A stretch of DNA of 32,978 nt from Treponema sp. Lineage in GTDB: Bacteria > Spirochaetota > Spirochaetia > Treponematales > Breznakiellaceae. Location of the stretch: NCBI GenBank assembly GCA_009785215.1, contig WQWU01000030.1, positions 1 to 32,978 of the forward strand. The letters run 5' to 3'. Positions 21,792-30,212 of this stretch are shown here, piece after piece. The position numbers were made by a program, and so were the translations under genes. Numbering within the stretch: position 1 is the first letter of the stretch; every line of letters begins with the position of its first letter. Below the pieces are notes generated by a model that worked only from the letters and a program-made list of their open reading frames with translations, was not told the origin of the DNA and did not search any database.

Positions 21792-24182
21792 TTATTTAAG
21801 CACAACCTCTGTTCTGCCGTATCCGCCAAGTTCCGGACGGGAAAAACCGAATTCTGCAACTGCAGGATGTTTGCCAAGATAATCATGAACACCCTGCCGC
21901 AGTATTCCGTGTCCTTTACCGTGAATGATGGCAAAGTTTCTTAAGCCAGAAAGAACTGCGGCATCAAGCTGGCGGCGTACCAATTCCATTGCATCTTCGA
22001 ACCGCATTCCGCGTATTTTTAATTCATAAACAGCATCGCCTGTTGAACTGTATTCTGCAGACCATGATGCTTTAGCGGCTGGTTTAACCGCAGATTTTTC
22101 TGCAATAACAGGAATTAATTCACTTTCCGGAAAATTCATTTTTAAGGAGCCTATTTCTACTATCCATGAATTATTTTTATCTGCGCGGATTATTACGCCG
22201 CGTTGCTTTGAAATACCTGCAAAAACTTCTGTACCCGGAGAAAAAATAAAATTGCCGCGGAAAGGCTGTTTTTCTGTTTTTAATAATTCTTTGCGGACTG
22301 CATTTTCTTCCATTTCCAAAATTTCATTTTCCTGCTCAGTATAAACATTAAGCTGATTTAAAAAATCTTTTACTTTTAATGTTTTTTCTCTGTCTATTTC
22401 GCCTTCTTTTAATTCGCGTACAAGGTTTTCCAGTGTCTTTCTGCTTTCACGCAGGAACTGATTCAGCGAGCCGATGGATTCGCGTTTTAATTCCGCTTCT
22501 TTTTGGCGAAGCTGAAGTTCTTTTAAGTCTGCTCTTCTTTTTTCTTCCTTTAATTTATTTTGTTCTAGTTCGCTTTTTTTCTCCAAACCGGCAAGCTCTC
22601 TTTGTTTTTCTTCTAGTCCTTTTATCATTTCGCTTACATCAGATTTTTCTTCATCAATGTAATTTCTTGCCATGTTAACAATTTCGGTATTAAGGCCGTT
22701 AGCTGCCGCTATATCGATAGCTCTGCTTTCGCCGGGAAGCCCGGAAATTATTTTATAAGTGGGAGAAAGTGTCTGCGTATTAAATTCAACAGATGCATTT
22801 TCTACACCGGGTCTTGTATATCCGTAATGTTTTAAGATTCCATGATGAGTTGTAATAATCATACGTGCATTTTTTTCAATTAAAAAATCTAAAACAGCCA
22901 TTGCAATTGCGCCGCCTTCCTGCGGGTCTGTTCCCGAACCAAGTTCATCAAGAAGAACAAGCGACTTCTCGCTGGCTGCATCAGTTATTGCTGATACATT
23001 TGTAATGTGAGCAGAAAATGTAGAAAGCGACTGATTAATGGACTGCTCATCACCGATATCTGCGTATATTCCGTCAAAAACCGGAAGCAAACTTCCTTCA
23101 TCAAGGGGGAGTGCAAGGCCGCTCTGATTCATCATTGCAAAAAGCCCAAGTGTTTTAAGAGCGACAGTTTTTCCGCCTGTATTCGGCCCTGTGATAATTA
23201 ATGTTCTGGTATTAATATTCATTTCTATATTGATGGGAACAGCTTTTTTTAACAATGGATGGCGGGCCTGTTTTAATAAAAGGCTTTTGCCGCTGCCGCT
23301 GTGATTAACTGCAAAATTATTTTTTGCAGCGGCAGAGTATTTTGCCTTTGTTCTTAAACATTCCAGTTCAATAATTGCTGAGTGATATGTTTTTATTTCT
23401 TCTGCATGAATGGAAATATTTTCTGTTAACTCGCGCAGTAATTTCTGAATCTCCGCATCAAGATTTCTTTTTTCCAGTAAAAGTTCATTGTTTTTTTCTA
23501 CCGCATCCAGAGGTTCTATAAAGATAGTCTGACCGCTTCCTGATACTTCATGTACAATTCCAGGAATTCTTCCGCGGTAATTGGCTTTTACTGCAAGAAC
23601 AGCTCTTCCGTCTCTTTGCGAAGGCAGAGGCGATTGCAGCATTCGTTTGTAGTCATCGTCAGCCGAATAGCGCGAAACTGCATTTTTTAGGTCTTTCTCC
23701 AGGCTGTTTATCCGCTTTTTTAAAACACGTAAAACCGGCAGATCGCGCAGGTTACCTTCTCTGTCTATAATTTTAAAAATTTCTGCCGATACAGAGCTGC
23801 AATCAGGCAGGTTATTAATTATAGAAATTAACATTTCTTCTTTACTAAGCCATTTTAGAAATTCTAAACTTCGTTCAATAAATAATCCAACAGCAAGCGC
23901 TTCGTCCATATCCAGAACAGTGCCTTCTGTTCCCAATTTTGGAATAAGAAAGCCGATAGAAGGCAGCCATGAGCGAGGTTCGTCACTGCGGTTTTTTATC
24001 ATTAAAAAAATTGCAGAAACAATCTTTTTTATATCTTCTGCCGAATCATCATAAACAGGCTGAGAGTCTTTTATTATCTGCGCAGCTTCTTCGCTTACTG
24101 AAAGAGAAGCAACATTTTCCATTATTTTAGGATACTCAAGAAGTATTTGTGTTTTTTTTGTTATGTTTTTTTCAGTCACCAT
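21792..24182 (-). CDS. mutS2: MutS2 family ATPase/endonuclease with Smr domain
   Basis: The 796-aa protein has the MutS core and ABC-type ATPase (Walker A GPNTGGKT at 332-339; Walker B region LVLLDELGSGTDPQEGGA). A long Lys/Glu-rich coiled coil (~520-600) follows, and then a C-terminal Smr nuclease domain with LKIRGMRFEDAMELV and IIHGKGHGILRQGVHDYL. MutS2 lacks the mismatch-recognition domain; it is linked to suppression of recombination and to rescue of collided ribosomes. The start at 24182 is chosen because GAAGGCAAAGAAA precedes it; upstream codons run into rsgA. It overlaps rsgA by 11 bases. Confidence 0.95.
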   Translation of the reverse strand: MVTEKNITKKTQILLEYPKIMENVASLSVSEEAAQIIKDSQPVYDDSAEDIKKIVSAIFLMIKNRSDEPRSWLPSIGFLIPKLGTEGTVLDMDEALAVGLFIERSLEFLKWLSKEEMLISIINNLPDCSSVSAEIFKIIDREGNLRDLPVLRVLKKRINSLEKDLKNAVSRYSADDDYKRMLQSPLPSQRDGRAVLAVKANYRGRIPGIVHEVSGSGQTIFIEPLDAVEKNNELLLEKRNLDAEIQKLLRELTENISIHAEEIKTYHSAIIELECLRTKAKYSAAAKNNFAVNHSGSGKSLLLKQARHPLLKKAVPINIEMNINTRTLIITGPNTGGKTVALKTLGLFAMMNQSGLALPLDEGSLLPVFDGIYADIGDEQSINQSLSTFSAHITNVSAITDAASEKSLVLLDELGSGTDPQEGGAIAMAVLDFLIEKNARMIITTHHGILKHYGYTRPGVENASVEFNTQTLSPTYKIISGLPGESRAIDIAAANGLNTEIVNMARNYIDEEKSDVSEMIKGLEEKQRELAGLEKKSELEQNKLKEEKRRADLKELQLRQKEAELKRESIGSLNQFLRESRKTLENLVRELKEGEIDREKTLKVKDFLNQLNVYTEQENEILEMEENAVRKELLKTEKQPFRGNFIFSPGTEVFAGISKQRGVIIRADKNNSWIVEIGSLKMNFPESELIPVIAEKSAVKPAAKASWSAEYSSTGDAVYELKIRGMRFEDAMELVRRQLDAAVLSGLRNFAIIHGKGHGILRQGVHDYLGKHPAVAEFGFSRPELGGYGRTEVVLK

Positions 24183-25122
24183 TTTCTTTGCCTTCAAGAT
24201 CATCCATTATGCGGAGAAAACTTTCATAACGGTCTTCGTGAATAATTCCGGCATGTACCGCTTCCATAATTTTACAGCCTATTTCTGTTTTATGGGAGCA
24301 TGAAAGGCCGAAACTGCACTTTCCGGCTAACGGAGCAAACTCACGCATGTTAAGAATTACTTCGCTGGAATCAATACCATCCGGTATAAAACGCCGTACT
24401 CCCGGAGTATCAATTATTCGTGTTTTATCATTCAGTTCATACATTACAGATAATGATGTTGTATGAACACCTCTGTCGTATTTTTCATTTAAGTTTCCTT
24501 CCTTTATATCCAATCCTGGCTGCAAAGCGTTTAATACACTGGATTTTCCAACGCCGGATTGCCCGGTCAAAACGCAGGTTTTTTCCTGAATCTTTTTTCT
24601 AAGTTCATCAAGTCCTTCGCCGGTTTTTGCCGAAACGCGCATTACATTGTATCCAATTCGGGTATATTCTTCCAGGCGTTCATCAACATCTATATCGTTA
24701 TAATCAATATCTATTTTGTTGCAGATAACAAGCGGTTCTATTCCTGCAATATCAGCCTGCAGTAAAACCCGGTCAAGAAAACGCGGTCTAAAGGGCGGTG
24801 ATACGGGAGTGCAGAAACAAAGCGATAAGTCTACATTTGCTGCCAATAACTGGCTTGCAGCTCCTTTCTGATTAAAACGGCTGAACAGATTGCGTCTTTC
24901 ATCAACAGAGAGAATCATGCCGGTGCTGGAATTATTCTGATATTCAATATTAACCCAGTCTCCCGGAGCGGCAGGGTTATATAAATTTTCCTGCCCTTTT
25001 AATATTTTTCCTTTTATCCGGCATTCCAGTTCTTTTATTCCATCTGTTGTTTCAATACGTGTTATGATAATGTTACGTGAGCTTCGTATTACAATGCCTT
25101 TAATTAATTCCATTTTACTCAT
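24172..25122 (-). CDS. rsgA: ribosome small-subunit-dependent GTPase A
   Basis: RsgA is a circularly permuted GTPase that checks late 30S maturation. The 316-aa protein has an N-terminal OB fold (GIVIRSSRNIIITRIE). The G motifs come in the permuted order NKID (G4), GQSGVGKSSVLNAL (G1) and DTPGVRRF (G3). The zinc-binding tail has C-S-F-G-L-S-C-S-H and a later Cys. No ribosome-binding site stands before ATG 25122 or the second ATG at 25113; murI ends only 5 bases upstream, so re-initiation is likely. An ATG at 25176 would overlap murI by 49 bases and is rejected. Confidence 0.94.
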   Translation of the reverse strand: MSKMELIKGIVIRSSRNIIITRIETTDGIKELECRIKGKILKGQENLYNPAAPGDWVNIEYQNNSSTGMILSVDERRNLFSRFNQKGAASQLLAANVDLSLCFCTPVSPPFRPRFLDRVLLQADIAGIEPLVICNKIDIDYNDIDVDERLEEYTRIGYNVMRVSAKTGEGLDELRKKIQEKTCVLTGQSGVGKSSVLNALQPGLDIKEGNLNEKYDRGVHTTSLSVMYELNDKTRIIDTPGVRRFIPDGIDSSEVILNMREFAPLAGKCSFGLSCSHKTEIGCKIMEAVHAGIIHEDRYESFLRIMDDLEGKENGD

Positions 25123-25127
25123 ATATT

Positions 25128-25943
25128 TTAAACAAAACTTAGTTTTAATCCCAGTTTTTCTGCCCGGTTTTTCCATAATGAATCAGAACTGTCTTTTTCT
25201 GTTAAAAATAACTGGTGCGCTGGTTTAAAGTTTTCTTCAACACGGAGTTTTCTGCCGTTTTCATCAAGGAGAAATTCGATTCGTTTTGTAACTCCTCCCA
25301 GTGAATCAAAAACCCTAATTACTGGTTCTGCTTCTTTGCGGAATTCTTCCAGTAAATATAAAAAATGAGTGCAGCCAAGTACAAGAGTATCCACTCCTTC
25401 TGCACGAAAGAGATCGATATATTTTTTTACAATCTCTTTTTTTTCGTTTTTATCCGCTTTATCAAAACTCTGTTCTATAAACTCTACAAGTTCCGGCGCA
25501 GCAATGCCGAAAATTTCACTTTGACTGCCAGCGCGTGTTTCACAGTTTTCTGCAATATGCTGGCTGTAGGGGTCTTCTATTGTACGCGCTGTACCAAGAA
25601 TGCCAACTTTACCTGTAATACTTGCTCCTGCAGCCGGTTTAACGGCAGGCACTGTTCCCACAAAAGGTAAATCAGGAAAATTCTTTCTTAATGGTTCAAG
25701 AGCTGATATAGTGGCAGTATTGCATGCTAATACTATTATTTTAGGATCTGCCAATTTTAGCAGTTTTTCTGTTAGCGAAATTAATATAGATGATATTTCT
25801 TCCTTTTCGCGCGGACCGTATGGAAAATTTTTGCAGTCTGCAGTATAACATACCTCTTCCCGGGGATTTCTGGCAGTAAAATCATTAAGATAGGTGAGTC
25901 CGCCAATGCCTGAATCAATAAATAGTACCGGTCTGTTATTCAT
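25128..25943 (-). CDS. murI: glutamate racemase
   Basis: MurI converts L- to D-glutamate for peptidoglycan. The 271-aa protein shows FIDSGIGGL (D10, S11), the two catalytic cysteines C74 (LACNTAT) and C191 (GCTHFLYL), plus NFPYGPR and a GTVPAVKPA segment. Length is normal. It starts 3 bases after the stop of the zinc-ribbon gene and has no visible ribosome-binding site, so coupling to that gene is likely. It may be co-expressed with rsgA and mutS2 downstream. Confidence 0.95.
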   Translation of the reverse strand: MNNRPVLFIDSGIGGLTYLNDFTARNPREEVCYTADCKNFPYGPREKEEISSILISLTEKLLKLADPKIIVLACNTATISALEPLRKNFPDLPFVGTVPAVKPAAGASITGKVGILGTARTIEDPYSQHIAENCETRAGSQSEIFGIAAPELVEFIEQSFDKADKNEKKEIVKKYIDLFRAEGVDTLVLGCTHFLYLLEEFRKEAEPVIRVFDSLGGVTKRIEFLLDENGRKLRVEENFKPAHQLFLTEKDSSDSLWKNRAEKLGLKLSFV

Positions 25944-25945
25944 AG

Positions 25946-26236
25946 TTATTTAAATAAATTATTAAAGGCATCTCTGGAAGAATCGGCCTTTTCCCTGTCT
26001 TTTGTTCCTGTACTATGCTTGCGGTATTTTACATCCAGCGAAAACCAATCGCAAAAATTGGCGCGTTCCTTGTCCGGCTGCGGCTCTGCACTTGTTTCGT
26101 GGCAATCACCTCTTGCGCCAGGAAGGAAAAAACGGCAATTTTTGCATGAACGCAGATCTTTGCCGCAGTCCTGGCATCTTAAAGAACGCCCAATCGGGTC
26201 GGGATCATTAACTGGAGAACCGCAATACCAGCACAT
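25946..26236 (-). CDS. small cysteine-rich zinc-ribbon protein
   Basis: The 96-aa protein begins MCWYCGSPV and has C-Q-D-C-G, C-K-N-C-R-F-F-L-P-G, then D-C-H-E and a later F-C-D-W-F. Several Cys pairs suggest one or two zinc ribbons. The C-terminal ~35 residues are charged and probably disordered. I do not know a named family. It heads the leftward murI-rsgA-mutS2 group and is divergent from the pentapeptide gene, separated by 60 bases. AGAGG occurs 13 bases upstream of the ATG, which is far. Confidence 0.75.
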   Translation of the reverse strand: MCWYCGSPVNDPDPIGRSLRCQDCGKDLRSCKNCRFFLPGARGDCHETSAEPQPDKERANFCDWFSLDVKYRKHSTGTKDREKADSSRDAFNNLFK

Positions 26237-26296
26237 AATGTTATTTTAACCTCTGCAAGACTGGTTGTAAAGGCAGAAATGTGGTAATATTCAAAA

Positions 26297-26887
26297 ATGT
26301 TTATAATTAATCCGTGCGCTGCGGGATGCGGAAGGCCGGCAATTACAGGTTATAATCTTTGTTTTATTCATCAGGCCAATCCTGAGCAGGAATATAACAG
26401 TATTTGTAATTATATAGAAAAAAACATGATAATAAAAGATTTCTGCGTGTCTGGTATGAGGTTCGAAAACACTAATTTTTCCAATCATCAATTTTACGGG
26501 TGCAATTTTAAAGAAACATTATTTGTTAACTGTGATTTTACATCAATAAAAACGAGGATGAGCTTCTTCGATTTTGCAGAATTTGTTAATTGTGATTTTT
26601 CCAAGTCCGATATTCAATTCTTGTCTTTTGCAGGAGCAGTGTTTTATAACTGCAGTTTTGAAGGTACAGAGCTTGTGCATGTAAATTTTGAAGGAGCGTC
26701 CATTAACGCCGCTTCATTTAACAATTCAAATCTTTATAACAGCAGATTCATAAGCGCCGATATAACAAAGACATCTTTTGTTAACTGCAATTTAAAACGG
26801 GTTTATTTTGCAAGCGCAAAACAGGAAGATGTATTTTTTAAGTCGTCCAATACGGCAGAAGCTTTATTTGAAAGGGAAGAACAATGA
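26297..26887 (+). CDS. pentapeptide-repeat protein with N-terminal Cys cluster
   Basis: The 196-aa protein starts with a likely metal-binding cluster (C7, C11, C22, H25: PCAAGCGRP...LCFIH). From ~50 to ~185 it runs as pentapeptide repeats of the A/C-x-F/L-x-x type, e.g. MRFEN-TNFSN-HQFYG-CNFKE, then AEFVN-CDFSK and AVFYN-CSFEG. Pentapeptide proteins form a right-handed quadrilateral helix; some mimic DNA and protect gyrase, but most have no known task. No ribosome-binding site precedes the ATG. The MBL gene overlaps its end by 4 bases. The cluster joined to repeats is uncommon; a role cannot be named. Confidence 0.85.
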   Translation: MFIINPCAAGCGRPAITGYNLCFIHQANPEQEYNSICNYIEKNMIIKDFCVSGMRFENTNFSNHQFYGCNFKETLFVNCDFTSIKTRMSFFDFAEFVNCDFSKSDIQFLSFAGAVFYNCSFEGTELVHVNFEGASINAASFNNSNLYNSRFISADITKTSFVNCNLKRVYFASAKQEDVFFKSSNTAEALFEREEQ

Positions 26888-27510
26888 AGTTATTTTTTCA
26901 TTACTGTTCTTACGGTTTTAGCAACTGCTATGTTATTGGAACCGAAAATGCAGATCATGGACGGCAGAATACTGCAATTATAATAGATCCCGGAAGCATG
27001 GAAAAAGTTATACTCGAAACAATCGAAAATAACAATTTTGATCTTAAAGCAGTATTAATAACCCACGAACATTTAGCGCATGTGCGCGGTTTACGCACCC
27101 TTAAGCGGATATACAATGCAGAAGTTTTTGCTGTTAATCAAAGCATAATAGAGCATAAAACTGCCATGATAAAAGACGGAGACATTATCGTCATCGGCGG
27201 TTTTGAGGTAGAAGTTATATCGATACCCGGACATTCTTCGGATTCTGTTGTTTACAAGATTGATAATCTGCTTTTTACCGGTGATGTGCTTACTGCGGGA
27301 CTTGTCGGCAGTACTGCAAGCGCATACGGAGCTGCAACTCAAATGAATAAACTGCGAAGCCGTCTTCTTTCACTTCCCGGCGATTATATTGTTCTGCCAG
27401 GTCATGGCCCGCCATCTACACTTGAAGCAGAGCGCCGCTTTAATATGGACATATTCAATTATGAACAAGGCCGTAATAAGCGTCCTGCATTCAAGGTAGA
27501 TCTTCTTTAA
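26884..27510 (+). CDS. metallo-beta-lactamase-fold hydrolase with altered metal motif
   Basis: The 208-aa protein looks like a short glyoxalase-II-type MBL hydrolase: NCYVIG, AIIIDPG, the metal motif, PGHSSDSVVY (H117), LFTGDVL (D134) and VLPGHGPPS (H174). The motif H-x-H-x-D-H reads THEHLAH (H61, H63, A65, H66), so the Asp that normally binds the second metal is Ala. The enzyme may hold one metal, use another metal, or be inactive. The reading frame is intact and the other ligands are kept. The ATGA overlap with the pentapeptide gene implies joint expression. The substrate is unknown. Confidence 0.88.
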   Translation: MKLFFHYCSYGFSNCYVIGTENADHGRQNTAIIIDPGSMEKVILETIENNNFDLKAVLITHEHLAHVRGLRTLKRIYNAEVFAVNQSIIEHKTAMIKDGDIIVIGGFEVEVISIPGHSSDSVVYKIDNLLFTGDVLTAGLVGSTASAYGAATQMNKLRSRLLSLPGDYIVLPGHGPPSTLEAERRFNMDIFNYEQGRNKRPAFKVDLL

Positions 27511-27517
27511 TAAACCC

Positions 27518-29023
27518 TTAGCGTTTAAACCTTAATGATTCAAGAGCAGAATCGCCTCTTGTTATGCCAAACCACAGCTCTTCGCCGGTTCTTTCGCGTA
27601 ACACTTTGTAGAATTCGCCTAAATCATTTACAACTTGTCCGTTTATGGAGTTTATTCTGTCTCCCTGCCTTAAACCTACAACATCTGCAGGGCTTCCTGA
27701 TACAACCTGCGCTGTAAAAAGTCCAGCTGCATTATTATCAAGCTGAAGCGTTTGCCTTATTTGATCATTCAATGGTACAACCAAAACGCCTGGCCAAAGC
27801 TTTCTATTATCTGATGCCGCTTGTTCAGTGCGTACTTCGATACGAACACGAATATCTCTTTGTTGTTTGTCTCTGATAACTGTGAATACTGCATTTTCTC
27901 CAGGTCTTAATTCGCCAACCATCATTTGAAGCTGCTGAACTCCGCGGACTTCTCTGCCGTTTACGCTTGTAATAAAATCGCCGGGTCTAATGCCGCCTGT
28001 ATCTGCAGGAGAGCCAAGGAATACCTGTACAGCCAATGCGCCGCGTCTGTTTTCCAATCCTAATGCGGCAATTGTTTCCCTGTTCGGTTCCAGTAATGAA
28101 ACGCCAAGCCATCCGTAACTAGTTGTTCCAGTTTCGATAAATTCATCTATAGAACGTTTTACATTATTTACAGGAATTGCAAATCCAAGCCCGACATTTC
28201 CTCCGCCGGACATATTGCTGGCAATCCATGTGTTAATGCCGATTACTTCGCCTCTGATATTAACAAGAGGCCCGCCTGAGTTTCCCTGGTTAATTGGAGC
28301 ATCTGTTTGAATAAAATCATTTATGTTACCTCCAGGCCCGCCTGTTCTTCCAACTGCGCTGACAATTCCCATTGTTACAGAAAACGAAACTCCAAGCGGA
28401 TTGCCAATAGCAATTGCCCAGTCGCCGACAGCGACAGTATCAGAATCGCCAAGAACAGCAAGAGGAATAATATCATTCGTTTTAAAGGAAACTAATGCTA
28501 AATCTCTGCGTTCGTCTTTTCCGACAAGCTCCGCCGGATATTCTTTGCCGTCTTTTGTCGCAACTCTTATTTCTGCCGCATCATCTACAACATGGTTGTT
28601 TGTAAGTGCGTAATAAGTGCCGTTATTGAATCGTACAACAACTCCTGAGCCAAGCCCCTGCGAACGAAATTCCCGTTCTTGCCTGTTATTAGGGCCGCGT
28701 TCGCGCGGTCCAAAGAAAAATTCCCATGGAATCCCGTTAAAATTCGGAGCCTGCTGACGCCTTACAGAAACAGTTTTTAGTTCGACAACAGAAGGCAGCA
28801 CTTTTTCCGATACAGCTCTAAAGGTTGTTTGCAGGGCTTCTGCCACAGCAAGAGCATCTTCTGGAATTATGACCTGATTCTGCTGTGCCTGTACCCTTTG
28901 CCTTGCTCCCGGGGTTGAACAGGAAAATGATAAAAAAGCCAGAGAAAACCCAAAAATAGCTCCAATTAGAACCAAATTAAAGATAAACAGGTTCGTAGAT
29001 GAGAGTTTTTTTATTAAATTCAC
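27518..29023 (-). CDS. HtrA/DegP-family envelope serine protease
   Basis: The 501-aa protein has an N-terminal hydrophobic segment (~11-34) ending in LSFSC (Cys35), so it is a membrane-anchored or lipid-anchored periplasmic protease. The trypsin-like domain has H144 (TNNHVV), D174 (RRDLALV) and S249 (QGNSGGP), all in place. Two PDZ domains follow (~300-395 and ~405-500). HtrA proteins degrade or refold damaged envelope proteins. The start codon is GTG at 29023, with AGGAG 9 bases upstream. It is called by family; DegP, DegQ and DegS cannot be told apart here. It lies 7 bases tail to tail from the MBL gene. Confidence 0.94.
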   Translation of the reverse strand: MNLIKKLSSTNLFIFNLVLIGAIFGFSLAFLSFSCSTPGARQRVQAQQNQVIIPEDALAVAEALQTTFRAVSEKVLPSVVELKTVSVRRQQAPNFNGIPWEFFFGPRERGPNNRQEREFRSQGLGSGVVVRFNNGTYYALTNNHVVDDAAEIRVATKDGKEYPAELVGKDERRDLALVSFKTNDIIPLAVLGDSDTVAVGDWAIAIGNPLGVSFSVTMGIVSAVGRTGGPGGNINDFIQTDAPINQGNSGGPLVNIRGEVIGINTWIASNMSGGGNVGLGFAIPVNNVKRSIDEFIETGTTSYGWLGVSLLEPNRETIAALGLENRRGALAVQVFLGSPADTGGIRPGDFITSVNGREVRGVQQLQMMVGELRPGENAVFTVIRDKQQRDIRVRIEVRTEQAASDNRKLWPGVLVVPLNDQIRQTLQLDNNAAGLFTAQVVSGSPADVVGLRQGDRINSINGQVVNDLGEFYKVLRERTGEELWFGITRGDSALESLRFKR

Positions 29024-29147
29024 GATGATAACTCCTGAAATTTTAATATCTTCTTTATACTATATCAAATATATAAATGGTTTAATAGTTACAGGTATAT
29101 AGAAAAAATCCAGAGTGAATAATACTCCGCCAATCTTTCAAATATAT

Positions 29148-29174
29148 ATTATATTATGCAGTATATATTGTCAA
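29148..29174 (-). promoter_or_regulatory. promoter of the htrA-like gene
   Basis: On the minus strand TTGACA (29174-29169) is followed by TATAAT (29153-29148) with a 15-base spacer, or by TAATAT with a 17-base spacer. Both hexamers match the sigma-70 consensus; no heat-shock or sigma-E-like element is evident. Confidence 0.6.
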
Positions 29175-29266
29175 TCACTTTTGCCCGTTTAAGCCTCTTT
29201 TTACATTGTTAAACATAGAAGCATCATTTTTTTAGTAAATACAGCTGTAACGTTAAACGAAAAGCA

Positions 29267-29295
29267 TTGACAACTTATGGGATATAATTTTTAAT
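29267..29295 (+). promoter_or_regulatory. promoter of the metallophosphoesterase gene
   Basis: TTGACA (29267-29272), 17 bases, TTTAAT (29290-29295, 5 of 6). The ATG is 7 bases past the -10, at the expected transcription start. A TATAAT at 29283-29288 is only 10 bases from the -35, so it would need another -35. Confidence 0.55.
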
Positions 29296-29301
29296 AATAT
29301 T

Positions 29302-30168
29302 ATGAAAAAGAAACCCCTGGTATTATTGATTTTGTCAGCATTTGTAATTATTTTTATTTTATTTTCGTGCAGTTCAATAAAAATAAGAACATATGAAATG
29401 GAAACGCCTTTATTGAAAGAAGATACCAGTATTAAAATAGTATTAATCTCCGATTTACATAGTACAATTTTTGGGAAAGAACAAATAAAATTAATTGAAA
29501 AAATTAAAGAACAAAATCCTGATTTAATATTATTGGCAGGAGATATTCTTGATGATGTAGTTCCGCATAGAGGAACAGAATTGCTGTTGGCTGGTATTAA
29601 TACTATTGCTCCAATCTATTATGTTACCGGAAATCATGAATACTGGTGCCGGGAAATTAACGAAATTAGATTACTGCTTCAGTCGTATCAGGTAAATATA
29701 TTATCAGATAGTTATGTAAGAATTAATATTAAGAATAATTATATAATTCTGGCAGGTATAGAAGATCCTGACAAAGAAAGATATGAAACCCCGGGATATA
29801 ATCAAAATGAAATTATGGAAAGAGCTTTTAGAGAATTAGATGAAATAGATTTGTTTAAAATATTAATTGCTCACCGGCCGGAAAATATAGAAACTTATAA
29901 AAAATATTCTTTTAATTTGGTTTTATCCGGACATTCACACGGAGGACAGGTAAGAATCCCATTTATAATGAATGGTTTATACGCTCCGAATCAAGGGCTT
30001 TTTCCTAAATATGCCGGCGGGTTATATAGACATGATGAAAAAGTACACATAGTAAGCAGGGGTCTTTCAATAAATCCACGGCTTCCAAGAATATTTAACA
30101 ATCCTGAATTGGTAGTTGTAATAATAGAATCAAACATTTTGTCTGTTGATATTAATCCGGACAACTAA
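29302..30168 (+). CDS. lipoprotein-like metallophosphoesterase
   Basis: The 288-aa protein has a signal peptide with lipobox LFSC (Cys23) and a calcineurin-like phosphoesterase domain: ISDLHS, LAGDILDD, TGNHEYW, a later L-I-A-H-R-P, and GHSHGGQ. These are the five metal-binding blocks of the family, close to YkuE-type enzymes; relatives include the lipid-A pyrophosphatase LpxG. The substrate is unknown, and an envelope lipid or phosphoester is a reasonable guess. There is no ribosome-binding site. The predicted transcription start coincides with the ATG (see promoter). The region is markedly AT-rich compared with the window's centre. Confidence 0.88.
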   Translation: MKKKPLVLLILSAFVIIFILFSCSSIKIRTYEMETPLLKEDTSIKIVLISDLHSTIFGKEQIKLIEKIKEQNPDLILLAGDILDDVVPHRGTELLLAGINTIAPIYYVTGNHEYWCREINEIRLLLQSYQVNILSDSYVRINIKNNYIILAGIEDPDKERYETPGYNQNEIMERAFRELDEIDLFKILIAHRPENIETYKKYSFNLVLSGHSHGGQVRIPFIMNGLYAPNQGLFPKYAGGLYRHDEKVHIVSRGLSINPRLPRIFNNPELVVVIIESNILSVDINPDN

Positions 30169-30212
30169 AAATATAAACTTCTATAATTTAAATAAACTAT
30201 AGGAGGAAATTA

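Larger units (their letters stand above)
29024..29301. other. divergent intergenic region between htrA-like and phosphoesterase genes
   Basis: This 278-base region has no ORF of note. It contains a leftward promoter at 29148-29174 and a rightward one at 29267-29295. The htrA-like mRNA would have a leader of about 115 bases; I see no clear stem in it. Confidence 0.5.

Noticed and set aside
25123-25176. longer RsgA starting at 25176
   Set aside because: It would overlap murI by 49 bases, has no ribosome-binding site, and adds residues not typical of the family.
27511-27517. bidirectional terminator between the MBL and htrA-like genes
   Set aside because: The gap is 7 bases and no stem with a T-run can be drawn around it.
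29267-29288. TTGACA with TATAAT as a promoter pair before the phosphoesterase
   Set aside because: The spacer is only 10 bases. TTTAAT at 29290-29295 gives the right 17-base spacing and is preferred.
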